64,000 nt of DNA from Adiantum capillus-veneris (GCA_014529385.2 CM043962.1:51913905-51977904), one strand, 5' to 3'. Counted from the first letter of the stretch, positions 24,400-37,275 are shown. Notes: generated by a model not told the origin, from the letters alone. Translations and numbers: made by a program.

Positions 24400-25947
24400 T
24401 GTCATAATAACTAATATCTAATTCTCCTAAATGATTTTCTCATGCTAAACTAATCATTTAATATGGGGAAGTGCCAGGGGAGAAAAAGCTAGAATATTGG
24501 TTAAGCTGGCAAACCGGTCACAATAGGGATCCAAAGAGGGGGGCCATCTGCAAAAGAGCAATGTGCGACAATGGGCTTTAAAGACCCTAAGGTTTAGCCC
24601 ATTAAGACTTCCAAAATGCTAAGGTTCCAAAGGTCAAACACTAGGGAAATTGGATGCTTTATGTGTGTACCAAAAAGTCGTCAAAATTCCTACAAAGGAG
24701 GGGGCGAGCCTTGCAAGTAGGAGATGAGAGAGAAACACACACACACTCACAAGCTTCCTTTACACAAAGGGAACGAGGGACACATGTCAGCTCCCTAGCC
24801 CAAATGCCCACAAGGTGTACTCAAATCCTATTGGATGGCCATGGAGGTGGACCAATGAGAATTAGGCTAGATTAAATCTATTTTAATTCATTTAAAAACA
24901 CTTAATAAAAGAACCAATAAGAATTAAGCTCTCTAGAAGACTATTGGACAGTCTCCTAAGGAGTCCAATGAGCATTCAGCAGCCCAATGGCTTGCCTGAT
25001 TCTTATTGGCCAAGAGACAAAGGGGTCCAATGAGAGTTTAATTGCATTGATTGATTACTTAAATCTCTCACAAAAGGGGAAAGGGGGACACATGTCAGAA
25101 GGCTATCACTTATGCTACTTATTTTTCATTAGCTAAGCCTGGAGGGGTCCAATGGGAAGCCAGCAAAAGAAAATAGCATGAGGGGTCGACCAAGAGAGAG
25201 AGGGGGGGCTGAATTTCTCAAGGCATTATTCCGCACACACTCACACTAGCTCATGTGTGAAGCAAGAAGATTATCTCTCTCCTTCTCAAGCTTTAATGGA
25301 AAGCTTATAACCTACTCCAAGCTTGTGAGAAGGGAGGCCTACACCAAAAACTCTTGGCTTTGTGATGCAAATCCAACCAAGAGCCAAGCTTCAATGCATG
25401 CTCATCTCCTCTACCATGCTAATTACTAAGCTATGCTAAGCAAAATGAGTGATCATGTGAGGAGATGTACATCTTTCTCATAAGACTACTCCTTCTTCCT
25501 CTCAATCTACTCTTATACCCCGCTAGCTCTCACCATCTTTGAAGGTGTGTGAGGTCTTCGGTCTGAGACCGTGAGGGAATTGATGTTGTGTTTTATAAGT
25601 GTTTGCTTAGTGCCTGAAGCTTCCATTACCAATGCACTAGCTAGTTATTGAAGGAACACAAATAATTGTATTGTAAAATGTCTCCCTTGATGGGGGAAAC
25701 CTATAATACAAAGCCTTTTGGAGGGGGGACCAGCTCCATGTAAATCTGGTCCTCAATTGTTGTCAATAGCTTAATTTCTCTCTCTTTTGCAGTATTTTTC
25801 ATGCTATCTAACTAGGTGTTATGCTTTTTGTTGCTCTCTCCACCCAAGCACTCTTGTTATGCTCATTAGGAACCTATTCTAATGAAATCTCACTATATTC
25901 ATGTTATTTTCTGCTACACACAAGTTATTAGGCCATTAAATGTTACA
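24400..25947 (+). repeat. Element D 3' LTR (1548 bp)
   Basis: Matches the 5' LTR without its two duplications. It is followed by AGGGG (25948-25952) and preceded by the purine-rich CAAGAGAGACGTAA. Confidence 0.92.
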
Positions 25948-25952
25948 AGGGG

Positions 25953-26209
25953 TCAATAATGTTGACATAATAGGATGATGCAATGGTAACTTAGCATGGT
26001 TCATTGATATCATTTTGGATGGTAATGAGCCTCTACATTATAAACTATACACGCTGCAAGACTCCACAACAACCACCTAGAAGACAGCTGAAAAGTACCT
26101 AAAAGGAAGGAGTAATTAAAGGAGGTCTGCTAGCAGATTCATAGGGGTGATAGTAGCCACCTACAATAGTGATCACATAGAGCAATACAGAAGGAAATTG
26201 TTCCACTCA
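25953..26209 (+). repeat. Element F 3' LTR, right part (after insertion of D)
   Basis: Similar to 10180-10442 and continuous with 12105-12156 before D inserted. Many substitutions indicate age. Confidence 0.55.
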
Positions 26210-26559
26210 ATATGGACTACAACTGGTTAGAGGGTTTAGCTTAATTCCACTTCTACCATCTCTGGTGAAGGCGTCAAGTTGGCTGCCTGTAAAGCTGTAG
26301 AATGCACAGAGGAACTAACACACCAACTTAGGAGCTTCCTACCAGAAGATACATCCATGATCTCCTCATGAAGTGTAAAGAAGGAATGTTCCCCACATTA
26401 TGGTGCATCTACGACCTATGCTCGGATGTGAGAGCTACAACTACATAAAGATGTGCCATGACACTAGTTCTACAGTGAGACAGAGAGAGACAGCAGAGAT
26501 AGCAGAGAGAGTGCTGAGAGACACTGAGAGGCATTACATCATTGTGTATAGAGTGTTTT
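26210..26559. other. Unassigned junction between elements F and G
   Basis: No coding region or LTR match recognised. It includes an AGAGAGACAGCAGAGA-rich stretch around 26480-26530. It does not resemble the LTR expected for the left end of G. Confidence 0.4.
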
Positions 26560-26599
26560 TAGCTAGGAAAAAATCCTCATTGTACTTGCGTAATGCACC

Positions 26600-29500
26600 T
26601 CAATGTGCTTTGTGCGAGCATGAAAAATTGGGTTCCTCGCAACTTCCAAATACGCTCTGATTGTCACTGTAGATGGTGTTGGCAGTGTCTTGTCCAACAC
26701 CCAAATCATCCATAAGGCATCTGAGACATACACACTCAACCATAGCTGTGAATATTTCCTTGTAATCAGTCTCATGTGGACACTCGCGTGTTAAAACAAC
26801 CAGCCCAATCTCAGTCCGAAAGAGCATGTAAGTCTGGCGGTAATGATCCCCCCTTGGGATAAAACAAGCCAAGATGTAAACTACCACTAAGGTATGGAAA
26901 ATCCTCTTGACATCCTGCCAATGCTTAGGCCCTAGGCTATGCATAAATCTGCTCGCCTGTGAGATTGCAAACTGAATATCCGGCCTCGTGTTGCAAACAT
27001 AAATGAGGCAGCTACCAGCACTTTGGTAAAGAGTGACATCTGCAGGATCACTAGCATCATGAAGACTCAATTTTAAACCTATTTCCATGGGAGTGGCAAT
27101 AGGTTTGCAATCCTCAAGTCCAAATTTACATAGCAATGTCTCTATGTAACTTTTTTGACGCAAAGCAATACCACCATCACACTGCTTAAACTGTATACCC
27201 AAGTAAAGATGCAACAGCCCCAAATATTTCATCTAAAAGTAGCATTCAAATCAGCCTTAAATTTAGCAATATGTCTCTCATTTGGTCCAATGATCAGAAA
27301 ATCATCTACATAAAGAACCACAATGAGAAGTACATCACCCTCACGCTTTACATACAATGTGCTTTCTATTGGAATGTTATGAAAACCTTGTTTGACCAAA
27401 TGAGTGTCAGCTTTCTCATACCAAGCACGAGGAGATTGCTTCAACCCATACAAAGCCTTCTTACATCTGCACACTTTGTCCTCTTCTCCTTTCTTGACAA
27501 AACCGCGAGGCTGCGTTACATAAACTTCCTCAAATATGTCACCATTCAAGAAAACGGTAACAATGTCTGATTGATGTACATCCAAATCAAAATGAGCTGC
27601 CAATGGACATAGAAAATGCGCAGTAGTCATACGACAAGTGGGAGCAAAAGTCTCTTCATAATCTATGCCTTTTTGTTGTGCATAACCCTTTGCAACAAGT
27701 CGAGCCTTATGGCGATTGATCTCACCATCCGTCTTGCATTTCAACTTGTAAACCCACTTCGTACCAATGGCCTTTTTGCCAAGAGGAAAATCGCATAAAG
27801 TCCATGTGTCATTGTCTATAAGTGCATCATATTCTGATTGCATGGTAGCCATCCAATTTTTTGAATTTTGTGCTTCATGAAAAGATAGAGGTTCCTCAAC
27901 ATCATGTAAGCTAGACACAGCCAAAGCATAACAATCGGATGCATAAGATGCATGGCAAGAGCCTAAACGAGTACGACTAGACAAAGGTGCATCCAATTTA
28001 CTATCACGCAATGTGTGCACTAGCCATTTTGGCATACCTTAGCCTATAGCCCTTTCTTCATCAAGTACATAATGTACATCTGCATCAGTAATAGGCTGAT
28101 CTGTAACATTTTTGAAAACCCCCATAGGCTGTACATTTGCCTCATTCGAATTTACATTTGAACTTCCACCACTGAAAAGAGGCAACAAAGTGTCATAAAT
28201 GTCCTGTGAGCTTACATTACTGTCTCTAGTACATGATAGCAAGGGCTGAACAGAATCTTCCACAAACACTACATCCCGTGAAACTAGAATACGCTTTGTT
28301 TGCGGATGATACAACTTGTAAGCTTTGCTTTCAGCACTATAACCAACAAAAATACATTTGACAGCCTTATCATCCAATTTTCTGCACTGTGTTTGTGGCA
28401 CCAAAGCATATGCCAAACAGCCAAAATACGCATGTGCTCAAGAGAAGACTTTCTATGATGCCATGCTTCATATGGAGTAATAGACTGCAAAGCTTTCATA
28501 GGACACCTATTCTCAGTACATAAGTGGCACACATGATGGCCCCAAGCCAAAAAAAAATCGGCAAAGCTCGACTTTTGACCATACATTGTGCCATTTTCGT
28601 AAGTGACATGTTTTTCCTCTCAGCAACACCATTTTGTTGAGGAGTATAAGGCACTGTACATTGGTGTTTTATCCGACGACTAGCCAAAAATGCATTAATG
28701 TCATGAGACATATACTCCCCCCTCGATCGGAACGGAGGGTGCCCATAGTATATTTTGAGACATTTTCAGGCATAGCCAGAAATTGTTTGAAGCACATAAA
28801 AACTTCGGACTTATCTTTAAGAGTAAATACCCATGCATGCCTGGAGTAATCATCAATGAAAGTCACGAAGTAAAGGTAATTGCCCAAGGACGAAGTTTGC
28901 ATGGGCCCACAAACATCACTATGCACAAGCTGCAACCTGCATGCGGCCCTAACTGAACCATCCTTTGGAAACCTTGAACATTGTATCTTACCCAAAATAT
29001 AGCCTTCACAAACATGTTTGAGAGGTGCTTCAAGAGGCGGCAAAGAAGAAACCATATCAGATTTCTGCAAACGCAGCAATTTGGCAAAATTCAGATGACC
29101 AAAACGTGCATGCCGAAGTTTTGCATCTGAAATAGCCCTTGAATCTGCAACTACATTTGCAAAATCTTATCCACGCTTTTCATACAAAGTGAGCTTATAC
29201 AGCCCACGGCACAAAAGGCCAGATGCAACAATTTCATCACCAAAACTGAGATCATGAACTGTACATTTGTCATCCACAAATTTGACTACAAGTCAAAGTC
29301 TAGCAATTGCAGATATAGACAAAAGATTCTTCTTGATCCCAGGTACATAAAGTGTATCAACAAGTGTGAAAGAACTTCCATTTACAGCAGTAAGCAAAAT
29401 CTTTCCAACTCCTTGAACTGGATAAGAGGCACTCGAGAGAGGGGAACAATTCACGATGTGAGGTAATGTGCTTTGTAGCACCACTGTCAAAATACCACAC

Positions 29501-30571
29501 ATGTGAATCTGTAACAACTAACATGCATGCATCATGGACAGCACGATTGTAAGTGCACTCTGCACTAAAAGCCCATTCTGCATCAACATCAGCATCACAA
29601 TCTCCTTTCACAAAAGACTCAACAATGGCGGCATTCGTAGTGGAACCAGCATTTGCAGTGGAACCACCCTCTTTCTTCTTAACCTCTTTGGCCTTCAACT
29701 TAGGACACTGCTTGATCAAGTGATCATTAGCTTTACAATAATGGCAACGCATCTTCTTTTTGCCCTTATCACCAGAATTGCCAGACGCAGTGCTACCAGT
29801 AGAAGCATTGGGAACAAAGTTTTGCCACTCGCAGTAGAACCATAAAGAAGTGGTCGTATTGCTGTTACTACCCTTTCTTTGAGAAGCAATAAAAGCATGT
29901 TCAACTGCACGATGTCTAGTCATGTTTTTTATGGAAAGTGACTCTTGCAACAGCAATGCGCACAATGCATCAAACTTGACAACTTCAGGATTTCCTTGGG
30001 TCATAAGTCTCCAAGTACTAGCAAAAGTCTGGTAAGAATCTGGTAAGGCATCAAGAACAGTCTGCACAAGATAACTGTCTGTTCACCTGTAGATCCTTGA
30101 CACCAGCAAGGAAAGTGTCCATATCATCTTCCTCATGCATAATCTTCGACTCCAGCTCTTTATGCAGCAATGCAATTTTTGCCTCATTGCGGCTTGCATA
30201 AAGACCAACCAGAATATCCCAAGCCTGTTTTGCAGATTTCGTTGAACGAATGTGAGGAGTAATGGTGCGTTTCACAGACAACACAATCAACACATCAGCC
30301 TGTGAATCCTTTACATCCCAAACGAGCTTGTTCTGCCGTAGGCAAAACAACTCTAATACCAGCAATCCTTGCAGCAAGACCTGCCACATCCTCAACATCA
30401 CCTACATCCTCAGAACTAGGACGTACATCAATGCCCTGCACAATATTCTAGACGCCCTTTGACACAAGAACATGTTGCATCATGTAAGCCCACATAGGGT
30501 AATTGTCCCCATCCAACCTGTCCTCAGCAGCAAACATCTTGAACACATTTGTGTTGTTGTTAGCCATGGAA
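26600..30571 (-). pseudogene. Element G gag-pol region
   Basis: Rough parts on the minus strand: gag about 30571-29760, zinc knuckle CHYCKANDHLIKQC about 29750-29705, protease FDSGATKHITS about 29480, integrase about 29080-28450, RT with LYVDDFLI about 28000-27230, and RNase H with YSDNQS about 27200-26600. The likely first codon context is ATGGCTAACAAC at 30570. Fossil; not an intact frame. Confidence 0.86.
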
Positions 30572-30917
30572 AATGTATGTACCTGGTGTGAAAACTACCC
30601 AAAATGAGGAGAAACTAAGTGAGACTACCACGTGCTATATAGCACAACCCGGAGTAGACTATATAGGACCTGTTATGCAAAAAATGACACTGATAGAAAT
30701 TCTACACTAAATGACAAAATTGCATGTGCAGACTTGCCTGTAGTGGAAATGGAGGCCGAACTAAGCCCGAATCAGAAATCTAAGCAGACTGTGATCTACG
30801 AGCTCATCCAAAAATTTTGTCAACCTGCGAACGTTCACCAAAGCTCACTGAAATTGGAGAAAATGAGCAGGCGTGTGCTGGAGCTGCTGGCGACTAAGCC
30901 CTATTGGAGGCAACCTA

Positions 30918-30929
30918 CTCTAATACCAA
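30918..30929 (-). promoter_or_regulatory. Element G primer-binding site
   Basis: The minus strand reads TTGGTATTAGAG, a variant of the initiator Met tRNA complement, adjacent to the LTR at 30931. Confidence 0.7.
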
Positions 30930-30930
30930 T

Positions 30931-31190
30931 TGTTGGAATTAGGGTTGCAGGAAAACACACACAGCTTGTAGAAGACGAAGGAAGCTCAAGGCACACAATA
31001 GAGAGTGTATTACTTAGTGTGCAATGGAAAGATAGATAGCCCTAGAGTGATGGGCGTATATACAATGCATGGGGGAAAAAGCCTTCTAAAGAGGGAAAAA
31101 TACCCCGGCGGTCCTAGTGTGTTCACACACATCACTACCACATATATATGGTAACACCTTAAAGTACCTTTTTTGTACTTTAAGTACTTA
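30931..31190 (-). repeat. Element G 5' LTR (outer boundary uncertain)
   Basis: The inner border TGTTGGAATT (plus strand) abuts the primer site. The outer border is set only roughly because no partner LTR was found. A hairpin lies near the outer end. Confidence 0.5.
31158..31184. repeat. Perfect hairpin CTTAAAGTAC / GTACTTTAAG
   Basis: Ten-base perfect arms with a 7-base CT-rich loop, near the outer end of the G LTR. Confidence 0.75.
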
Positions 31191-31449
31191 GATTGTACCT
31201 CATTTGGTCCTCTGAATAATAAAGCTTTCCATTACATTATATCATTGTCTCTCTCGTATTTGTGTTGTGTTCATCTCCTCCCTCTCTCTTCACCTTTCAT
31301 ATTTTCACATAGGATTGTTCTACTCAAGGATGTGAAACCTACACTACGATAGCATCGATATGACATGAATCCAAATTATGAAGTCAAGGGAAAGGAAGGT
31401 ATAGATAATCTCTTGAGGGTCGGATTCATCACGTCAGTGGATAAAGCAA

Positions 31450-32540
31450 TGTGGTTATCACTAATTTTAATCGTATTGAAGAAGAAATGAAGTTAGAGGT
31501 TTGTGTGGATTATCAAAAGCTGAATGTTGTTACAATTTTAGATCCCTAGTTGATGACATAAACTGATGCTTTGCTCGATGATGTTGCGGGCCATGAAATA
31601 TATTCTTTTCTTTTTCATCAAGTGGTGAGATTTCATTTCCAAAGTGATGATCTTTGGCCTCACAAGTGCTCAGACAACTTTTTAAAGAGTTGCCTCAACT
31701 ATATTTGAACCCTATCTCACACATTTCATGCAAAATTTTTTTAATAATTTTTGTTTGGTGCCAAGGAGAAGCATTCAAAGCATTTTGAGCTATGTTCTTT
31801 GAAGTTATGGGAATCCCATCTAAGTCTAAACCCTTTGAAGTACACGTTTTGTGTTAAAAGCAGCATGTCATTGGGCCATATAGTTTGAATAGAGGGCATA
31901 GCTATTGATCTCGAGACGTTGAAAGTCATTCAGTTAGCTAAAGTACCAAAGATTCTAAAGGACTTGCTTAGGTTCCTTGAACCATTTTGGTGGCATGGCA
32001 GAGCTCTCAAGTTTCTAGCTGATATAGTTGCACCCTTAAACCAGCAAACAAGGTCAAATGAGATAGAGTGGATGAAGAATGTGATAAAGATTTTTGAACT
32101 TAATCTTATTCTTTTCAAGGCACCAATAGTGCAACCACCGCAATGGAAATTGGCTTTCAAAGTTTATTTTTACGCTATGGATGTGGCAATAGTAGTAGTG
32201 ATAATGCATGTCGAGGTTGAGAAGTGGTACCGACCATAGTAGTATGCTAGCCAATTGTTATTGTTGAGCCCGAATCAGTGCAATTATTTGGTCACACAAA
32301 GGAAAGCCTTGGGAATGATTTATTCAATCAATAAGTTTCAGCACTACTTGCTAGGGATCATTTGGTGACGAAACAGACCTTGTATGGAAAATTTATGTGA
32401 TGGATGCTCACCCTCACAAAATTTAAGTTTACAATGATTAGCATGCTCAACAAGCATCATATAGTTGAGAATTACCTATCTTGGCTTGAGATTGGAGATT
32501 TTCAAGTGTCTTTAGAACTGTAATTGATATCCTTGGAATT
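31450..32540 (+). mobile_element. Element K: Ty3/gypsy RT-RNase H fossil
   Basis: A CVDYQKLN stretch near 31500 matches the gypsy RT palm (VCVDYRKLN). About 31920-32240 follows the RT thumb/RNase H pattern (FLEPFWW, APLNQQ, APIVQPPQW), and about 32270-32350 gives the NYLVTQRKALGMIYSINKF pattern. No LTRs found. Heavily decayed and old. Confidence 0.65.
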
Positions 32541-32619
32541 TAAAACTTGGTGTAGATAATCTTATTGAATTTGATATCATACTTCGGATTCTTCCATTGG
32601 ACAAATACAATGTGCATTA

Positions 32620-35470
32620 ATTGGTATGGACCAAAAATTGAAAGCAACAACAAAGAGGACAAGGAGGTGTGGCATGTATGATGAAGATAGGATTGGAAGA
32701 TTATGTATCTATTGTGAAAGATGACAATCGCAAACATTACATGTGGCTGAAAATAATGACACCAATTGCACATCCATTGCTACATTCCTCTGTGACTTTT
32801 GTTGACCTAGAGGAAGTCACTGCTCACTTCAAGGAAAAGAGTGAGGTTTTTGTCTTTGGTGATAGGAATGCACACACAAGAACTTTGCAACATGACATAT
32901 AACAATTTGATATGCCGCATGTTTCAAGGAGACTAGAAAATATACACATGTATAGCAAACCTCTAATTATGAAACAGAGCCAAATCAATATAGAAAGTCA
33001 CCTACATTTATGCAATAGCATTTGAAAGCTCGTCACCAATGGTTTATCTTTGTCAAATGGCGTCAATGGATTTGATTGTAGAAACATAGTGAAGATACTA
33101 TGATTGCCTATATGATATTTTTGGAATCCATCTTTGATTGCATACAAAATTTTACGCTTGGCCAATTCGATTGGAATTGGGGCATACAAGACTTTATTTA
33201 TTGATCTCAAATGTACAAAGAGACCCAAGGATGTAAACTCAAACCATAGTGTGGTACAATTGTCTTTATGCATAGACTTCAAACATGCACCTATGTATAT
33301 TGTTGTGGCTAAGCAAATATTAGAAAGACAAATCTCCCAAACGATCCAACACTAGAATGCAAGTGGAAAGTTTTTATCAAATCATTTCTTGTGTGGAGAA
33401 ACGCTTTCCATGAATCACATGTCTTGCAAAGGCATCAAATAAGGTAGCTCAAAGAAGAAATGACTTGTTATAGAATGTAAAGAAGCACAAAAGTGTTGGA
33501 TGAGCTTAGATGCAAAGATAATGAAGACTGTCAAAGACATCTACATGCATACAAAGCACTTTTTTTATATAAAAAAAGGAGGTGGGAGTCAATCGAAATA
33601 AAATTTCAAGCTCATACAAATGCACAAGCATGTCATACATTTTGCACAAATATAAATGGCGAGCATGTTGAGAGTTTTGGAAACTTGACCCTTGTGGACT
33701 CATATGTGCATTATAAGAATCTGTATGAGAAACAGAACATGGGGAAGATATAGTGTCATGGTTTTGTTTTATGTATGCCTTCCATTTTTACCATCAGAGA
33801 TGTATCTGGAGAGCTTACAAAATTGGCCAGTCCCATGGTTTTCTTTTATGTATACCTTCCTTTTCTACCATGAGAGATGTATCTAGAGGGCTTAAGAATT
33901 GGCCACTCGCAAGGCAAAAATTCAAGTCCAAAATGATAAAATGGACAAGAAAAAGAGCACATTGTTGGATTGATATGTTTAACCTTACACTTTACCATGC
34001 CATGCCTCGTGATTGAAGTAAAAATTGAATCAAAACCTATACATAATTTGAAAGATCTGAACAACATAAACAACTACCATACTAGAATGGTTGGTGAGCT
34101 TATTGAAAAGCTGCTTGGACATGTCATAGAGGTGTAGATAAGTAAATCAGATGAAAATTATGGCAAAGTACATATGGACAAGCAGGTTTTTCCAAAAACA
34201 TCATAGCATCGTCAAATTCTCCTAGAGAAAATACAACTGAAATGTGAAGGATTATATTGTAGCCTTGTGGACTTCAAAGACGATTTTGCTACGGCTCCCT
34301 GGGAGAATCTTTGTAGACATATGGAGGAACTCCACATTCCATGTGTTCTCATATTTACGAGAAGGTGACATGATGTGTATGGAAGGGGGGATTTCAAATA
34401 TAATCACAAGCACTATTGGTGTCAAGCAAGGATGCAGACTTTCATCGACTATCTTTGGGCTACTGATTGATGCGTTGGAACACAAGGTACTTCAATTTAT
34501 GCAACAAGAAGGCATTGAAGAGGTTATGTTTGAGAATGCAATGATCATTCCTTTGTTATATACAAATGATGTAGTGCTTTGGGCCCATACTTTAGAAAAA
34601 TCTTATGATTGTATGGGAAAAGTTTTGCTTGCATAGTGGGCTGACTGGCTCTAAAACATGCATAACTGTGGAAACTCTCAACAAGGAGAAAACATGGATT
34701 GTGTACATCAAAAACTCCTTGAAGTGGTGGAGAGCTTCAAGTACCTTGGTCTTGATGTACCCACCAATTAAAAATGGAACAATTGTGATACGTGACATTT
34801 GGAAGTTGGGAAGAGAGCCTACTATACATTTGAGAACATGTGCAATGTGGGGGAGATTAAATGCTAGGTTCTCAAGAAATTCCTCTTGACATCGTCATGA
34901 AACTAGTGTTTCTTTGTGGAGTTGAAGTAGTATGGGGTGGTTGCATCTCTAAGTCTACATGGAAAGAGCTTGAGAATATCCAAAATGGATTTCTTACAAA
35001 TTTTCTCCAAGTTAAAACAGAAACCATTCATGCCCTTAGTTCTTGATTTTAGATCATCTTCCATTAAGGTTGTGGATATGGAAAGAGTTGTGGAGTACAT
35101 GGTTAATATATGGAATAACCTTGGCTTTCAAAAATTTCATGGAAAACAAGTGAAAAGTCCAATAGATGCACGGCTCAAATGCACAAAAGCAAAATGTGAA
35201 GTTTAGGATGGATGCAAGATATCAAGAAGTGGCTTGGACGGTAAGATGGATTACACTTGCTTGATGATGCCTCAACAGACTCCAAAGTGAACGAGGCTTT
35301 TTTACAATGCCAATGTATCATGGCTTGGGAGAATTCGAGAGGTTCATTTTTCATACGTTACACCACATATGTTGGCTTCAAAACCATCTTTTCCTTTGAA
35401 CACGAAAATTGCACCCACCCATGAACATCGATTGGTTCTAGAATTTTTTTCATGAGGTTGCATGCTTGGA
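32620..35470 (+). mobile_element. LINE retrotransposon, decayed, endonuclease and RT parts
   Basis: The endonuclease-like part (about 32640-33100) includes HYMWLKI and VFVFGDRNAHTRT, corresponding to the GDFNA box of LINE endonucleases. The RT part (about 34200-35200) includes FKDDFATAPW (compare FRKAFDTVPR), the exact IGVKQGC box at about 34416, and LLYTNDVV at about 34557 where an active RT has Y-A-D-D, so the first catalytic Asp is replaced. C-terminal text such as MERVVEYM and CISKSTWKE fits a LINE family widespread in plants. Frame changes occur between the FKDDFA and IGVKQGC segments, after about 34630, and again around 34860-35050. Start, end and target duplication were not found. Inactive. 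Confidence 0.65.
33757..33906 (+). repeat. 77-bp tandem duplication inside the LINE
   Basis: CATGGTTTTGTTTTATGTAT at 33757 recurs with small changes at 33834, and both copies run through AGAGATGTATCT. A local duplication after insertion. Confidence 0.85.
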
Positions 35471-37275
35471 GTTGGTTCCTGATGGACATTTTAATACTTA
35501 ACAAGTTCTCAAAGTTTATGCACCTATGAACTTGCATATACTTGCATGCTTGAAGGTTAAGATCGATGGTCAATTTTGGCACGAGTTCTTCAAGTTTTTG
35601 GTAGATCAGGGCTCAGGTGTGATTGCATGCCATAAAGGTTGGCACCAATTAGCAAGATTTAAGTCAGTTTATCAATGCCAAGCATTGCACGTAAGGATTT
35701 TAAGCTTTGACAATTTTTCTCCACTAGACGGGAGTGCACTAAGTTCCAAGGGAGACAGGCCAGTTGAGGGCATAGAATTGTGAAGACTATAATCAACATT
35801 AGAGGATTATTTTAGAACTATTAAGAAAGTACAATGAAGACTAGAGACCAATGATGAGAGATGATCGAGATTTAGAACACAAGAGGAAGGCTAAAAGCCC
35901 GCGGGCTTCCAAACTCATTGCAAACATCCCAAGCTCCGAAATTTGTCATACAAAAATTCAGAAAGCTCTCCACATTCGAAGTCCAAAAGGTACTTAAAAG
36001 TTGCCCGGTGACATGATAATTTGACTTTAACATCGCAGTTTTAAACCCAATGTGATCACGTCCAGAAAGCATCATCTGATAACCCAAGAATCAATTAAGC
36101 ACTACCTTTTTCCAAGTTAATAAAAACCAACAACCAATTAACCCAAGAATCAATTAAGCACCCTCACACTACCTTTTCACCAACTTCAAATGAGCATAAC
36201 TGGTTCAATTGGAATCTGATTTGATTGATGTAAAGCTTTTTCCAAGTTAACGAAACTGAATATCTGCAACAATCACTCAGTGCCGAGCATACTGGTTCAA
36301 TTGGAATCCGATTTTAAGTGGTGTAAAGCAGATCCCAATTGGAATCCGATTTTTAGTGGTGTAAAGCAGATCCCGTAACTTGCATCAGCACCTATCATCC
36401 AAAACTCTGCAAACTGAACCTAATCACCCGGTACGCATCTCAAGGATGATCCAAAAGCTGCTGACCCAACCCCCGATAATGTTAAACTACCCATAACTTT
36501 CCCATCTGGACTCGACCAGCCATAAAGACAGGCATGAAGAACGCTTGTAGAGTACTACATATTCAGCTCATAAACCGGCATTGTGGCAATGTCCATACTT
36601 CCTGACTATAGGCATGAAAACTCTCCTGTTGGCCCCACAATCCACACTTAACATCTATTCCGACAACCTAATGTCATAACAAAATCCTAGCATAATCATA
36701 AAACGAGAGCACATGCAACCTTTTCATGATTCATAGCTTCTGGTCCCTCTTCAACACAACTCTGACGAGATTGCCAGAATTAAGCTTTTGAGCACCATAA
36801 TTCAGCAGAAAATCAGAACCTGCTCCCCTTCTACTTCGCAAGAAAGATAAAAGTGCTAACGGAAGAAAAACCTGCCATGCCTGTCGTGCAAAAATGCCCT
36901 AACGACTCATGCTTCAGCTTTTTCTTGGTGGAAACAATAACAGCACACAAGCTCTGCACACTCCACTCACCATCTCCATTTGGATAAATAGTCATTTGCC
37001 ATTTACATTTGCAAAATTTCTCCAATTTAGCGAGTCTTGCAACAGTGTCTGAAATTCCTTTTACCCTATTATCTGCATCTTACAACATAAGAGTCTCTAC
37101 ATGCATTCAACATAACCTAACCTTCTAGAATTTAGCAGTTTATTGCCTTCAACCCCTTCTATTACCGCTGTGTCTACTGAGACAGAGTTCTACATTCAAC
37201 TGGGTAATTGCTGATAAATGTATATGTATGTATGATACACCAGATTTTTACATTGACTCTTGCTGATGGTGGCAG
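35471..37275. other. Intergenic region between LINE and TOM1-like gene
   Basis: No confident gene. About 35500-35830 has open frames with a faint polyprotein look that I could not assign. A short duplication is listed separately. On the minus strand around 36975-37067 an open frame is bordered by AG and GTGAGT like an exon, but the product is not recognised. Confidence 0.4.
36298..36373 (+). repeat. 38-bp tandem repeat
   Basis: Two copies of CAATTGGAATCCGATTTT... TGGTGTAAAGCAGATCC. A shorter CAATTGGAATC match lies upstream near 36200. Confidence 0.85.

Larger units (their letters stand above)
12157..25947 (+). mobile_element. Element D: Ty3/gypsy chromovirus
   Basis: LTRs at 12157-14075 and 24400-25947 begin TGTCATAATAAC and end AATGTTACA. 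AGGGG flanks both sides as a 5-bp target duplication. A TGGTATCAGAGC primer site follows the 5' LTR and a purine tract precedes the 3' LTR. The order is gag, zinc knuckle, protease, RT, RNase H, integrase, chromodomain, which places it in the chromoviruses. Element E is inserted between the integrase and chromodomain parts. By eye the LTRs differ at several percent, so it is older than E. It looks broken, with multiple interruptions. Confidence 0.93.
10138..26209 (+). mobile_element. Element F: old copia-like LTR element, split by element D
   Basis: A repeat at about 10138-10442 recurs as 12105-12156 joined, across the insertion of D, to 25953-26209. That is the pattern of 5' and 3' LTRs of about 305 bases with a younger element in the 3' copy. 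A purine tract AAGAGAAGG sits just before the 3' LTR start (TGTTAAAG), and a degraded TGG-TAT-type primer site follows the 5' LTR. The inside shows a copia-type gag zinc knuckle (CFKCSRYGH) and a protease-like DSGASFHMTS. LTR divergence is clearly high, so F is the oldest of this nest. It is heavily decayed. No clear target duplication. Confidence 0.6.
26560..31190 (-). mobile_element. Element G: Ty1/copia remnant, minus strand
   Basis: Read on the minus strand the order is primer site, gag, zinc knuckle, protease, integrase, RT, RNase H, as in copia. A 5' LTR lies at the right end, starting at 30931. No matching LTR was found at the left end, so that terminus seems lost or unrecognisable. 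The copy looks broken, with several interruptions, and moderately old. Confidence 0.88.

Noticed and set aside
35500-35800. Open frame with VDQGSG considered as a retroviral-type protease
   Set aside because: The surrounding residues do not follow the retropepsin pattern and no neighbouring element part supports it.
36831-37067. Minus-strand frame with WQMTIYPNGDG and GMAGFSSVS, considered as a MATH domain or a CXXC zinc-finger (CDCA7-like) remnant
   Set aside because: Similarity is too short and the two guesses conflict. The opposite strand also gives a tempting KTCHACRAK reading, so neither is reliable.
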